From NCBI GenBank assembly GCA_030639305.1, contig DAOWCY010000076.1, forward strand, positions 1 to 29,729: a DNA stretch of 29,729 nt, read 5' to 3'. The stretch comes from JAGLQA01 sp023135565. Its GTDB lineage: Bacteria; Acidobacteriota; Aminicenantia; UBA2199. A program made the position numbers and the translations under genes. Below the pieces are notes generated by a model, which saw only the letters and a program-made list of their open reading frames with translations, searched no databases and was not told where the DNA came from. Of the stretch, positions 1 to 8,600 are shown piece after piece; the stretch's first letter is position 1; the number at the start of each line of letters is the position of its first letter.

Positions 1-101
1 GAATTGACAGGAGATATTTTATTTTTTCTATATGCCGGAATATTCTCAAAAATATCCCCAAAAACAACAATTCGGGTGAGATTTAGAGAAATAGTTTGTT
101 T

Positions 102-170
102 TTAACAATATTTCGCGAAATGACTTTTTACGAGACCATCAGACTTATTTAATTTTACTGTCCATTCCAT
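102..170 (-). pseudogene. Truncated RelE/ParE-like toxin start
   Basis: A 22-codon reading frame begins at an ATG that overlaps the stop of the upstream small gene in the arrangement TAATG, the usual sign of translational coupling in toxin-antitoxin operons. The peptide begins MEWTVKLNKSDGLVK, which resembles the first beta strand and following lysines of RelE/ParE/HigB-type toxins (typical starts are M-x-W-x-V-x-x-x-K). A TAA at 102-104 ends it, far short of the roughly 85-100 residues of a complete toxin, and no continuation is obvious in other frames down to position 1. I infer a dead toxin gene next to a surviving antitoxin. It could also be only a short coupled peptide. Confidence 0.4.
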
Positions 171-370
171 TATAGATCGAGTGTCTCAAATTCTTCTTTT
201 TCATACTGCGCAGGCTCACCTAACTCTCTATTGATTTCTTCCATCTCGTTATCGGACACAGTGGGAATCAGTGACAGTTTTAATTTTAGCATTTCCTCCT
301 GGATGACTTCTCTTACTACTCCTTTTAGCATTTCTTTCAAAAGATTAACATCCATAGCCGATGTTTGCAT
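170..370 (-). CDS. Small antitoxin-like protein
   Basis: A 66-residue acidic protein, mostly predicted helix (VNLLKEMLKGVVREVIQEEMLK), followed by a stretch rich in Glu and Pro. There is no recognisable DNA-binding fold. The shape is typical of small type II antitoxins that sit in front of RelE-like toxins, and the stop codon overlaps the ATG of a truncated toxin-like frame (TAATG). The start at 368-370 is supported by AAGGAGG at 375-381, four bases upstream; the alternative Met6 is too far from it. A promoter with consensus hexamers lies just upstream. The family assignment is inference from context. The coding call is fairly secure because promoter, ribosome site and frame agree. Confidence 0.65.
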   Translation of the reverse strand: MQTSAMDVNLLKEMLKGVVREVIQEEMLKLKLSLIPTVSDNEMEEINRELGEPAQYEKEEFETLDL

Positions 371-391
371 TTTGCCTCCTTATCACTCTTT

Positions 392-419
392 ATTATAATT
401 CAAAAACAAAAATTGTCAA
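392..419 (-). promoter_or_regulatory. Sigma-70-type promoter of the antitoxin-like gene
   Basis: On the minus strand TTGACA (414-419) is followed by a 16-bp spacer and TATAAT (392-397). Both hexamers match the consensus exactly. The predicted transcript starts only a few bases before the AAGGAGG ribosome site. A second TTGAC lies 14 bp upstream of the -35 box, separated by CGCTTCCGG, so the direct repeat may serve as an operator. Confidence 0.7.
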
Positions 420-489
420 CCGGAAGCGGTCAATTATTTTTTAGGGAAGTGATTAGGAGCGATTAGGGGACAGGCAAGAATCAATGTTC

Positions 490-741
490 ATCATAGAGGC
501 TCGCTATTATACCGGTGACTTTTGCCTACACATAATAGAGACCGGCTATTATACCGATACTTTTTTCTTAGAAATAATAAAGGATGTCTGTGATATATAG
601 GGAATTTGCCGGAAAATAATAAAAATCGGCTGCGATGTCTATAAATTTTTCCGGAAAATAATAGAGAAGGTCTATGATATATAAAAAATTTACCTTGACA
701 TAATAGAGAAACTCTATGATGTGTTAGCCCGCCTCTATGAT
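490..741. repeat. Six-unit 42-bp array of 21-bp palindromes
   Basis: Units start at 490, 532, 574, 616, 658 and 700, exactly 42 bp apart with no gaps. The first 21 bp of each unit is an imperfect palindrome of the type ATAATAGAG-NNN-CTCTATGAT (best at 700-720; also 532-552 and 658-678). The second 21 bp is a less conserved spacer, often containing AATTT and CCGGAAA. In the last unit the spacer (721-741) itself carries a half-palindrome ending CTCTATGAT. All frames carry stops, so this is not a coding repeat. The period equals four turns of B-DNA, so palindromes would lie on one face of the helix. It is not a CRISPR array: the units are degenerate and the spacers are related to one another. 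Confidence 0.85.
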
Positions 742-760
742 ATGTAGGAAATCATTCTAT

Positions 761-921
761 GCCTCCGGCGGCCCCTGCCGGGGAGGCTAAATTTTTGAAA
801 AAGTTTAATCAAAACTTTTTATAATTTAAAATCAAAAAAGCTCTTGCCTCCGGCGGCCCTGCCGGGGGCTAAACTTTTGAAAAAGTTTAATCAAAACTTT
901 TGATAATTAAAATCAAAAGCG
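761..921 (+). repeat. Dispersed repeat R1, two tandem copies
   Basis: Two direct copies begin at 761 and 846 (85-bp period). Each has a GC hairpin built on GCCTCCGGCGGCC and its complement GCCGGGG(A)GGC, then an AT-rich palindrome (GAAAAAGTTT, AATC, AAAACTTTT), then an AATCAAAA-rich tail. The same element recurs inverted at 4486-4563 and direct at 16788-16849, always between genes. Function unknown; the hairpins could act as terminators or as REP-like mobile repeats. Confidence 0.85.
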
Positions 922-1050
922 CTAACACACCCCGTCACTTCGGGGCAAAAAACAAAAAAGCCCCTCAGTGCCACCTCCCGGCAAGTCTCGAGAGGGGAAT
1001 TTTGGCTTCTCAATCATCAAAAGCCCGTCTCTTTTATTTTTTGCTTTTTT

Positions 1051-1121
1051 CTTCGTGCCCTTCGTGTGCTTCGTGGTTTAATGCTTTTGTTTTTTCTCTG
1101 TGTCCTCGGTGTGCTCTGTGG
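1051..1121. repeat. Two blocks of a 9-bp tandem repeat
   Basis: Block one (1051-1076) is three CTTCGTGNN units. Block two (about 1095-1121) is three units of CTCTGTGNN or CTCGGTGNN. On the minus strand these give His-Glu-Gly and His-Arg-Gly triplets, and I recall such spurious peptides in many environmental genomes. The apparent minus-strand frame here should not be annotated as a gene. Confidence 0.8.
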
Positions 1122-1200
1122 CTAATTTCATGACAGGCTAATAAGATATATAATCCGTGGGTCAAAAAAATAATTACTGGCCTTTTGTTGGGCAAAATAG

Positions 1201-1244
1201 TATAATGTTTCTTGATATTAGCGCTCAGTACCGCCACGTAATGG
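1201..1244 (+). promoter_or_regulatory. -10 box and palindromic motif upstream of the BNR gene
   Basis: A perfect TATAAT lies at 1201-1206, but I see no good -35 box at the right distance. At 1229-1244 is the 16-mer TACCGCCACGTAATGG, whose core is a near-palindrome (CCAc-GTA-ATGG). The same 16-mer, with one base changed, lies 15 bases before the TonB receptor start (21098-21113) and inverted after it (23402-23417). A shared binding site is possible. Confidence 0.4.
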
Positions 1245-1270
1245 CCGCCAAAACCATAAAGAGGTGAAAT

Positions 1271-4200
1271 ATGAAAAGAAAAAAAAGTAATTTTTTTATT
1301 ATCCTGCTCGTTTGTACAACCCTGTTCTTCGTTTTACAGGGGCAGCACAAAGCTCTTGCAAAAGGAAAGCCGGGTTTCAAAGTAGACCCGAAAATTTACA
1401 GCACACTGAAATACCGTTTTATCGGCCCCCAGGGAGGCCGCTCTATCGCCGTAGCCGGGGTGCCGGGAGATCGCAATATCTATTATGCCGGGGCCGCTTC
1501 CGGCGGTATTTTTAAAACTATAGACGGAGGAATAAACTGGAAGCCGGTTTTCGATAAACAAAAAGTTTCCTCCATCGGTTCCCTGGCCGTCTCTTACAGC
1601 GACCCCAATATTGTTTGGGCCGGAACCGGGGAGACTTTTATCCGCAACGATATTTCCGTAGGAGACGGCATTTACAAATCCACCGACGCGAGCAAAACCT
1701 GGAGTCATATGGGCCTGGATAAATCGGGAAGAATCGGCCGCATCGTTATTCATCCCGGCAGCGCGGATATCGTTTTTGCCGCTGTTATGGGCCACTGTCA
1801 CGGGCCGCAGCCGGAACGGGGCGTTTTTCGCACTACAGACGGCGGCAAAACATGGCAAAAAGTTCTCTTCGTAGATGAAAATACGGGCTGCAGCGACATC
1901 GTAATGGACCCTAACAATCCGCGCATCTTGTTTGCCGGGATGTGGCCTTTTCATTTTACCCACTGGTCCAGGAACAGCGGCGGCAAAAGCGGCGGTATCT
2001 TTATGTCTACCGACGGCGGCGATACCTGGAAAAAACTAACGAAGGGTTTACCCCGGGGAGAAACGGGAAAAATCGCCCTGTGCATGTCGGCGGATGATTC
2101 CGACCGTATCTACGCGATTATCGAAAGTCATGAGGGCACGTTGTGGCGTTCCGATAACGGCGGCCTTAACTGGCGTTTGGTGAACCGCAGTCATAATTTG
2201 CACCAGCGGCCTATTTATTATTCGCGCTGTGCGGCGGCCCCGGACGATTGTAATGAAATCTATTTCACTGCCGCGCAAACCAGCCTCTCTCTGGACGGCG
2301 GTATTACCTACAAAAGAATACGCCACAAAGGCGTGGACAGCCATGATATCTGGATCGATCCAAAAAACCCGGACCGTATTGCCATTGCCAACGACCAGTT
2401 TATCACCATTACCGGCAACCGCGGCAAAAGCTGGTTAGGCGCTGCGCTGCCCATCGCGCAAATGTACCATGTGGCAGTGGATAACGACATTCCTTATTAT
2501 CTCTACGGCAACAAACAGGACGGCCCTTCCTACCGCGGGCCCAGCAACTACTTAGGCAGTTGGCGCATACCTTCTACCGTCTGGCATTCCGTAGGCGGTA
2601 TGGAAGCCGGTTTCGCCGTGCCCGACCCGGTAGACAACAATATCGTTTGGTCGGGAAATTTCCAGGGCATACTGGACCGCTATGACCGCATCACCGGCCA
2701 CTGCCGGGGGGTGAGCGTCTGGCGAGAAGATAATATCGGCGCTGCTCCGGAAAAACTTAAATACCGTTTTCAATGGACTTTTCCTATTACTATTTCGCCC
2801 CATGACCATAATACCGTCTACGTGGGCAGTCAATATGTGCACCGCACTACTAACGGCGGGCAGGGCTGGCAGGTGATCAGCCCCGACTTAACCAGCGCCG
2901 ACCCGGAAATGTTAAAAAGAAACGGCGGCATTACTAAAGAAAGCGCCGATCCTTCCATGAGCTGCTGCGTTTTTGCTATTGCCGAATCGCCTTTAGAGAA
3001 AGGCCAAATCTGGACCGGTTCCAATGACGGCCTGCTCTATCTTACCCGGGACGGCGGCAAAAACTGGTTGAACGTCACTAAAAATATCCCCGATTTCCCC
3101 CCCAAAGGCAAGATTACCAATATCGAACCTTCCAGGTACGATGCCGCGGTTTGTTATTTTTCCGCCGATCTGCACGAAATGAATCACTGGAAAACCTACA
3201 TTTATAAAACCGCCGACTACGGCAGAACCTGGAAATGGCTGGGCAGCGGGATTCCCCGGGGGTTCTTAAGTTATGCCCACTGCATCAGGGAGGACCCGGT
3301 GAAAAAAGGGCTGCTCTACTTAGGCACGGAAAACATGTTGTATGTTTCTTTCGATGACGGCAAAAATTGGGCGCCGCTGCAAACCGGAATGCCTCATGCG
3401 CCGGTTCATTGGTTAGTGGTACAGGAACATTTCAACGACTTAGTGGTAGGCACCTATGGCCGCGGTTTTTATATTATGGACGACATTACCCCTTTGCAGC
3501 AGTTGACGCCGGAGGCGCTCAAAGCCGGTGTTTTTTTCTTTAAGCCGCGCCCGGCTTACAGGCTTCTCGCGGTGGAGGGGCAGGATACTAATCCCAATGA
3601 CCAGTGCGCCGGTAAGAATCCGCCCTATGGGGCAATTATCAATTACTACCTGAAAGAAACCCCCAAAGGCGGCGTTACCATCGACATTTTCGATGAAACG
3701 GGCGAAAAAGTTAACAGCCTGAAAGGAAGCAAGAACAGCGGTATAAACCGGCTGGCCTGGAACCTTTGTTATGAAATAAAGCAGCGGCCCAAATTACGCA
3801 CCGCGCCTTTAGGAGCGCCCCATGTCAGGCTGGGCAAGCAGGGCTGGCGGCCTTTGAGAACCTGGGGCGGTCCGATTTATGTCTGGGTCAAACCCGGCGT
3901 TTACACCCTGAAACTGAAGGTAGACGGCAAAGAATACGAACAAAAATTAACGGTGAAAAAAGACCCCAAATCCGCCGGTACGCTCGAAGATATTAAAGTG
4001 CAGACCCGACTGCTGCTGGAAATCCGTAAGAACCAGGACGATCTTATTTCTATGATAAATCGTATCGAATGGCTGCGCAAGCAATTGCTGGATTTAAATA
4101 GTCTTTTAAGCGAAGATAAGGAGAAGAACAAAGATTTAATTGCGGCTTGTAAAGCCATGGAAAAAAAGTTCCTGGAATTAGAAGGGAAGTTATTCCAGGT

Positions 4201-4459
4201 GAGATTGACCGGCGCCGGACAGGACACCTTACGCTGGCCTGCTAAATTGTATTTGAAATTTTCCAGCCTTGGTTATGAAATTTCGAAAGCCGATTTTCCG
4301 CCCACGGACCAGCAGGTGGAACTGCACAAGGTTCTAAAAGATAGATTAAGCGGTTATCAAAAATCTTTTAAGGAACTGTTGGATAAGGATTTGCCGGGAT
4401 TTAACGGGCTGCTGAAAACCGGCAGTGTGCCGCACATCATGTTGATAGGGGGGGAATAG
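1271..4459 (+). CDS. Secreted sortilin/VPS10-type BNR repeat protein
   Basis: This 1,062-residue exported protein has a clear signal peptide (hydrophobic residues 8-23, likely cleaved after ALA at 30). Residues 40-750 hold at least nine Asp-box/BNR motifs of the form S/T-x-D-x-G-x-x-W (for example TIDGGINW at 83-90, TTDGGKTW near 190, STDGGDTW near 245, TRDGGKNW near 592), the pattern of sortilin-like and sialidase-like beta-propellers. Residues of about 785-900 look like an Ig/FlgD-like beta domain (ITIDIFDETGEKV type), and 900-1062 are helical and charged. The same order occurs in large VPS10-like proteins of Acidobacteriota and Aminicenantes, often described as glycosyl hydrolase-like, but I see no proven catalytic set. 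GAGGTGAAAT precedes the ATG. A tail-end R1 repeat follows. Substrate unknown; glycan or protein binding is the usual guess. Confidence 0.9.
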   Translation: MKRKKSNFFIILLVCTTLFFVLQGQHKALAKGKPGFKVDPKIYSTLKYRFIGPQGGRSIAVAGVPGDRNIYYAGAASGGIFKTIDGGINWKPVFDKQKVSSIGSLAVSYSDPNIVWAGTGETFIRNDISVGDGIYKSTDASKTWSHMGLDKSGRIGRIVIHPGSADIVFAAVMGHCHGPQPERGVFRTTDGGKTWQKVLFVDENTGCSDIVMDPNNPRILFAGMWPFHFTHWSRNSGGKSGGIFMSTDGGDTWKKLTKGLPRGETGKIALCMSADDSDRIYAIIESHEGTLWRSDNGGLNWRLVNRSHNLHQRPIYYSRCAAAPDDCNEIYFTAAQTSLSLDGGITYKRIRHKGVDSHDIWIDPKNPDRIAIANDQFITITGNRGKSWLGAALPIAQMYHVAVDNDIPYYLYGNKQDGPSYRGPSNYLGSWRIPSTVWHSVGGMEAGFAVPDPVDNNIVWSGNFQGILDRYDRITGHCRGVSVWREDNIGAAPEKLKYRFQWTFPITISPHDHNTVYVGSQYVHRTTNGGQGWQVISPDLTSADPEMLKRNGGITKESADPSMSCCVFAIAESPLEKGQIWTGSNDGLLYLTRDGGKNWLNVTKNIPDFPPKGKITNIEPSRYDAAVCYFSADLHEMNHWKTYIYKTADYGRTWKWLGSGIPRGFLSYAHCIREDPVKKGLLYLGTENMLYVSFDDGKNWAPLQTGMPHAPVHWLVVQEHFNDLVVGTYGRGFYIMDDITPLQQLTPEALKAGVFFFKPRPAYRLLAVEGQDTNPNDQCAGKNPPYGAIINYYLKETPKGGVTIDIFDETGEKVNSLKGSKNSGINRLAWNLCYEIKQRPKLRTAPLGAPHVRLGKQGWRPLRTWGGPIYVWVKPGVYTLKLKVDGKEYEQKLTVKKDPKSAGTLEDIKVQTRLLLEIRKNQDDLISMINRIEWLRKQLLDLNSLLSEDKEKNKDLIAACKAMEKKFLELEGKLFQVRLTGAGQDTLRWPAKLYLKFSSLGYEISKADFPPTDQQVELHKVLKDRLSGYQKSFKELLDKDLPGFNGLLKTGSVPHIMLIGGE

Positions 4460-4485
4460 CGCTTTTGGTTTTAAGCAGCGTGTGA

Positions 4486-4563
4486 GCGCTTTTGATTTTA
4501 AATTATAAGAAGTTTTGATCAAACTTTTTCAAAAGTTTGGCCCCCGGCAGGGCCGCCGGAGGC
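4486..4563 (-). repeat. Dispersed repeat R1, inverted copy
   Basis: Reverse-complement copy of the element at 761-921, ending in GGCCGCCGGAGGC. It starts 27 bases after the stop of the BNR gene. Its AT part contains AAACTTTT-TC-AAAAGTTT, a perfect hairpin, so it may terminate transcription between the BNR gene and the ABC operon. Confidence 0.85.
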
Positions 4564-4685
4564 AAATTTTATTGTATATAATGAAACTAAAAGGGCATAA
4601 GAGCAGTATATAACATATTAAACAAATGAATAAAAAAATGTATCTCGATGCAGGATAGCAACTGCCGAAAAAGGAGAATTTATTT

Positions 4686-5588
4686 ATGAAACTTACGATC
4701 AATAATGTATCGAAAAGGTACGGCAATGGAGTGCAAGCTTTAAAAGACGTATCATTGGAGATTTCTACCGGCATGTTCGGCCTGTTGGGTCCCAACGGGG
4801 CGGGCAAGTCCACATTGATGCGCACTATTGCCACCCTACAGGAAGCCGACTCCGGTTCCATCGTCTTGGACGGTATCGACGTGCTAAAAGAAAAAGACAA
4901 AATCCGCCGCATATTAGGCTACTTACCCCAGGAATTCGGAGTCTACCCTGAATCCAGCGCCGAAGAATTACTAAGCCACCTGGCTATCCTGAAAGGGATC
5001 AGCCGCACAAAAGATCGAAAACAAACAGTGACTACACTGCTGAAACAAACCAACCTCTACCAATACCGCAAGAAAAAATTAGGTTCCTATTCCGGGGGTA
5101 TGCTGCAGCGTTTCGGTATCGCCCAGGCGCTGTTGGGCAGCCCGGAACTGATCATCGTGGACGAACCTACCGCCGGGCTGGACCCGGAAGAACGGAAACG
5201 TTTCCACAACCTGCTGAGCGAAATCGGCGAAAGCGTGATCGTTATTCTTTCTACCCATATCGTGGACGACGTCAGCCAACTGTGCGGTAATATGGCTATT
5301 ATCCACGAAGGCCGCGTCCTGCTTACCGGGGAGCCTATCAAAACCATGGCCGGGCTGCAAGGAAAAATATGGAGAAAAGTCATAGATAAACAGGAACTTT
5401 CCCAATATAAGGATACATTTAATGTTATCTCTACCAATCTTTTTGCCGGGAAACTGTTGCTCCATGTACACAGCGAAACCCGGCCCGATAACTCTTTTGA
5501 AGAAGTGGAACCCACCCTGGAAGATGTATACTTTACCACCATCAAAGCTGCCAAAAAACAAGAGCTGGAAGAGAAAGAAGCGGCCTAA
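4686..5588 (+). CDS. ABC transporter ATP-binding protein
   Basis: A 300-residue cytoplasmic ATPase that should power the membrane protein encoded 14 bases downstream. All motifs are intact: Walker A GPNGAGKST (35-43), Q-loop Gln82, signature YSGGMLQRFG (135-144), Walker B LIIVDE (155-160), D-loop AGLDP (163-167) and H-loop His201. The tail after residue 215 is a short beta-rich extension ending in VEPTLEDVYFTT, typical of the ABC-2 (drug, antibiotic or gliding-type) subfamily. AAGGAG lies nine bases before the ATG. A TATAAT at 4577-4582 is the only promoter-like site I see. With its neighbour it forms a two-gene operon. The substrate cannot be read from the sequence. Confidence 0.93.
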   Translation: MKLTINNVSKRYGNGVQALKDVSLEISTGMFGLLGPNGAGKSTLMRTIATLQEADSGSIVLDGIDVLKEKDKIRRILGYLPQEFGVYPESSAEELLSHLAILKGISRTKDRKQTVTTLLKQTNLYQYRKKKLGSYSGGMLQRFGIAQALLGSPELIIVDEPTAGLDPEERKRFHNLLSEIGESVIVILSTHIVDDVSQLCGNMAIIHEGRVLLTGEPIKTMAGLQGKIWRKVIDKQELSQYKDTFNVISTNLFAGKLLLHVHSETRPDNSFEEVEPTLEDVYFTTIKAAKKQELEEKEAA

Positions 5589-5602
5589 CCGCGGAGGGAA
5601 AC

Positions 5603-8600
5603 ATGTTTTACGAAATATTTAAATTCGAGTTACGCGGCCGTATGAAAAAAATATCCACCTATATCTATTTCGCGATATTTTTCTCTTTTTCTTTTATAAT
5701 CATGCTTTCCATGGGCGGAGTTTTCAAATCCTTCAGCGCCTCTGTGGGCAGCGGCGGTCAGGGCAATGTGTTTGCTAATGCCCCATTCGTAATTTATTCG
5801 CTGATCAACGTGATGAGCCATTTCGGCATCATCATCACCGCCGGTATGATGGGCAATGCCGCTTACCGGGATTTCGAAGATAGAACCTATACTCTCTATT
5901 TTTCTTATCCTATCAAAAAGTACGCTTATATCTGCGGGCGTTTCGCCGGTACCCTGGTCGCCCTGCTATTCGTTTTTTCCGGCACTGCCGTGGGCGCTTT
6001 GATGGCCTCCTGGATGCCCTTTGTGATGGCCGAAAAATTCACCGCTTTCCGTTTATCGGTTTACGTGCAGCCTTTCTTAGTGGGCGTGATTCCCAACATT
6101 ATTTTTGCCGGCGGCATATTTTATGCGCTGGCGCTACGGGTCAGGAAACGCCTGCCGGTCTATGTAACCGCGGTGGGTATGCTTATGGGGTTCCTGCTGG
6201 CGGCTAACCTTGTAGGCGATATAAAAAACAAATTGATTGCCGCGCTCATCGATCCTTTCGGCAATATCCCGGTGCAAACCATAGTGGACTACTGGACGCC
6301 CGCTGAAAAAAATACATTATTGATCCCTTTGAGCGGCAATTTCCTGCTGAACCGGCTGCTCTGGTTAGGCATCGGCCTGCTTGTCATGTGGTTAGGCACC
6401 CGCAAATTCAAACTCTCCTACCTGCTGCCCGAAAAAAAAAGGGCAGCCAAAATCGCCGTGGATACAGATAGCGACACCCTAAAAGAGAGCCGCGAACCTG
6501 CGGGCGTGCCGGTCATGCCTGCGCTGCAAAGGACTTTCTCCGCCGCTTTGCACCGGCAGCAATTTTTCACCCTTTTTAAAAATGAATTTCTCAGTGTGGT
6601 GAAAAGCATCTATTTTTCGGTAATTGTCCTTTTCGGGGTGATGTTCGTTTTTATCGTTGGCATGCAGAACTTAGGCACCTTCTCCGGCACTTCTATATAC
6701 CCGCTCACCTACCGGGTTCTGGAAATCAGCAGCGGTACTTTTATGCTGTTCATCATAATTATTCTCACTTTTTATTCGGGTGAGTTGGTGTGGAAGGAGC
6801 GGGATAAAAAATTCGCCCAGATTAATGATGCCATGCCGGTTCCCAACTGGGCGCAGTTTTTCTCCAAATTAGGAGCCTTGATGTTAGTGCTGGCTTTGTT
6901 GAACATCGTCATCCTGGCCTGCGGCGTTATGATGCAGGCCCTCAAAGGCTATTATAATTTCGAAATCGGCCTCTATCTCAAAGAACTATTCGGCATTCGC
7001 CTGTTGGATTACCTGTTGTTCGCGGCGCTGGCTATATTCGTCCAGGTGCTGGTGAACAACAAATACTTAGGGCATTTCGTGATGGTGGTTTACTATATTG
7101 TCATCGACTTTTTGCCGAATATGGGCATCGAGCATAAACTCTTTCTTTTTCCCGAAAGCACCGGGTACATGTACTCCGACATGAATGGTTACGGTCATTT
7201 CTTAGGCCCCTATTTTCTATTTAAACTCTACTGGGCGGGATTCGCTCTTATGCTGGTCCTGATCGCCTACCTGTTCCGGGTTCGCGGCACCGATACGTCT
7301 TTTAAAGTGAGACTGAAGAAGGCGAAAAAACGTTTCACCCGGGGAGCGCAGTTATTTGCCGCAGCAGGGCTTATCCTTTTCCTTACCATGGGCAGTATTA
7401 TTTTTTACAATACCAATGTCTTGAATGATTTCGAAAGCCGCTGGGAAGAGCAGGAACGGGTGGTCTCCTACGAGAAAAAATATAAACAGTACGAAAATCT
7501 CCCCCAGCCCCGCATTACCGATGTGCGGGTAGATGTGGATATTTTTCCTATGCAGCGCGGAGTAGACATGCGCGGCAGCTATGTGTTGAAGAATAAAACT
7601 ACGACGCCTATTCCCGCCATCCATGTGGGAATTTCCCGGCGTTTAACCATAAATAAAATGGCCTTCGATTTACCGGCGTCCGTAACCGCAGCGGATAAGG
7701 ATATGGGTTATTACATTTATACTTTAAAGCAGCCCTTAAACCCGGACGAGACCATCAAGCTCGATTTCGACGTCAGTTACCGGCCCCGGGGTTTCATGAA
7801 CAGCGGCAGGAGAACAAGAGTGGTTTACAACGGTACTTTTCTCCACAGTTATGATTTTTGCCCCTCTATCGGTTATAACCCCGAAAGGGAACTCAGCGAC
7901 GACGACGACCGCAAGAACCACGATTTGAAACCGAAACCGCGCATGGCGCCGGTGGATGATCTAAAGGCCCGCGGCAACACTTATATCAGCCATGATTCCG
8001 ACTGGGTTACTTTCGAGACCGTGGTCAGCACGGTTAAAGACCAGGTGGCCCTGGCTCCCGGTTACCTTTTTAAAGAGTGGGTAGAAGGAGAGCGGCGCTT
8101 TTTCCATTACAAAATGGATAAAAAAATCCTCAACTTTTTTTCATTTATTTCGGCCCGTTACCAGGTGCAGCGGGACAAATGGAAAGACGTAGACATAGAG
8201 ATTTATTATCATGAAGGACACGACTACAATGTGCAGCGCATGATCGAGGCCATAAAAAAATCCCTGGCCTATTACACGACACATTTCAGCCCCTATCAAC
8301 ATTCGTTGGTGCGGATTATAGAATTTCCCCGTTATGCCTCTTTCGCCCAATCTTTTCCCACCACCATCCCCTACTCCGAACAGATCGGGTTCGTCGCCCG
8401 GATAGAGGAAGGGGATGTGGATTATCCCTTTGAAGTAACCGCCCATGAGGTGGCTCACCAGTGGTGGGCGCACCAGGTGATCGGCGGCAATGTGCAGGGC
8501 GCTACGCTGTTGTCGGAAGTGCTGGCCCAATATTCTACTTTAATGGTAGCGCGGGAAAACTTCCCGGAAAAGATAGTGAGAAAATCGCTGCGTTATGATA

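Noticed and set aside
490..741. CRISPR array
   Set aside because: Regular spacing, but the repeats are degenerate, the intervals resemble each other and no cas gene is near.
900..1237. Reading frames on both strands over the 9-bp repeats (77 and 67 residues)
   Set aside because: They read through R1 and the CTTCGTG blocks, have no ribosome site and give low-complexity HEGHEG-type peptides known to be spurious.
1334..1963. 209-residue minus-strand frame inside the BNR gene
   Set aside because: Shadow of a long gene with clear domains, signal peptide and ribosome site.
5079..5561. Two minus-strand frames of 155-160 residues in the ABC ATPase gene
   Set aside because: Overlap a gene with every ATPase motif intact; no start signals.
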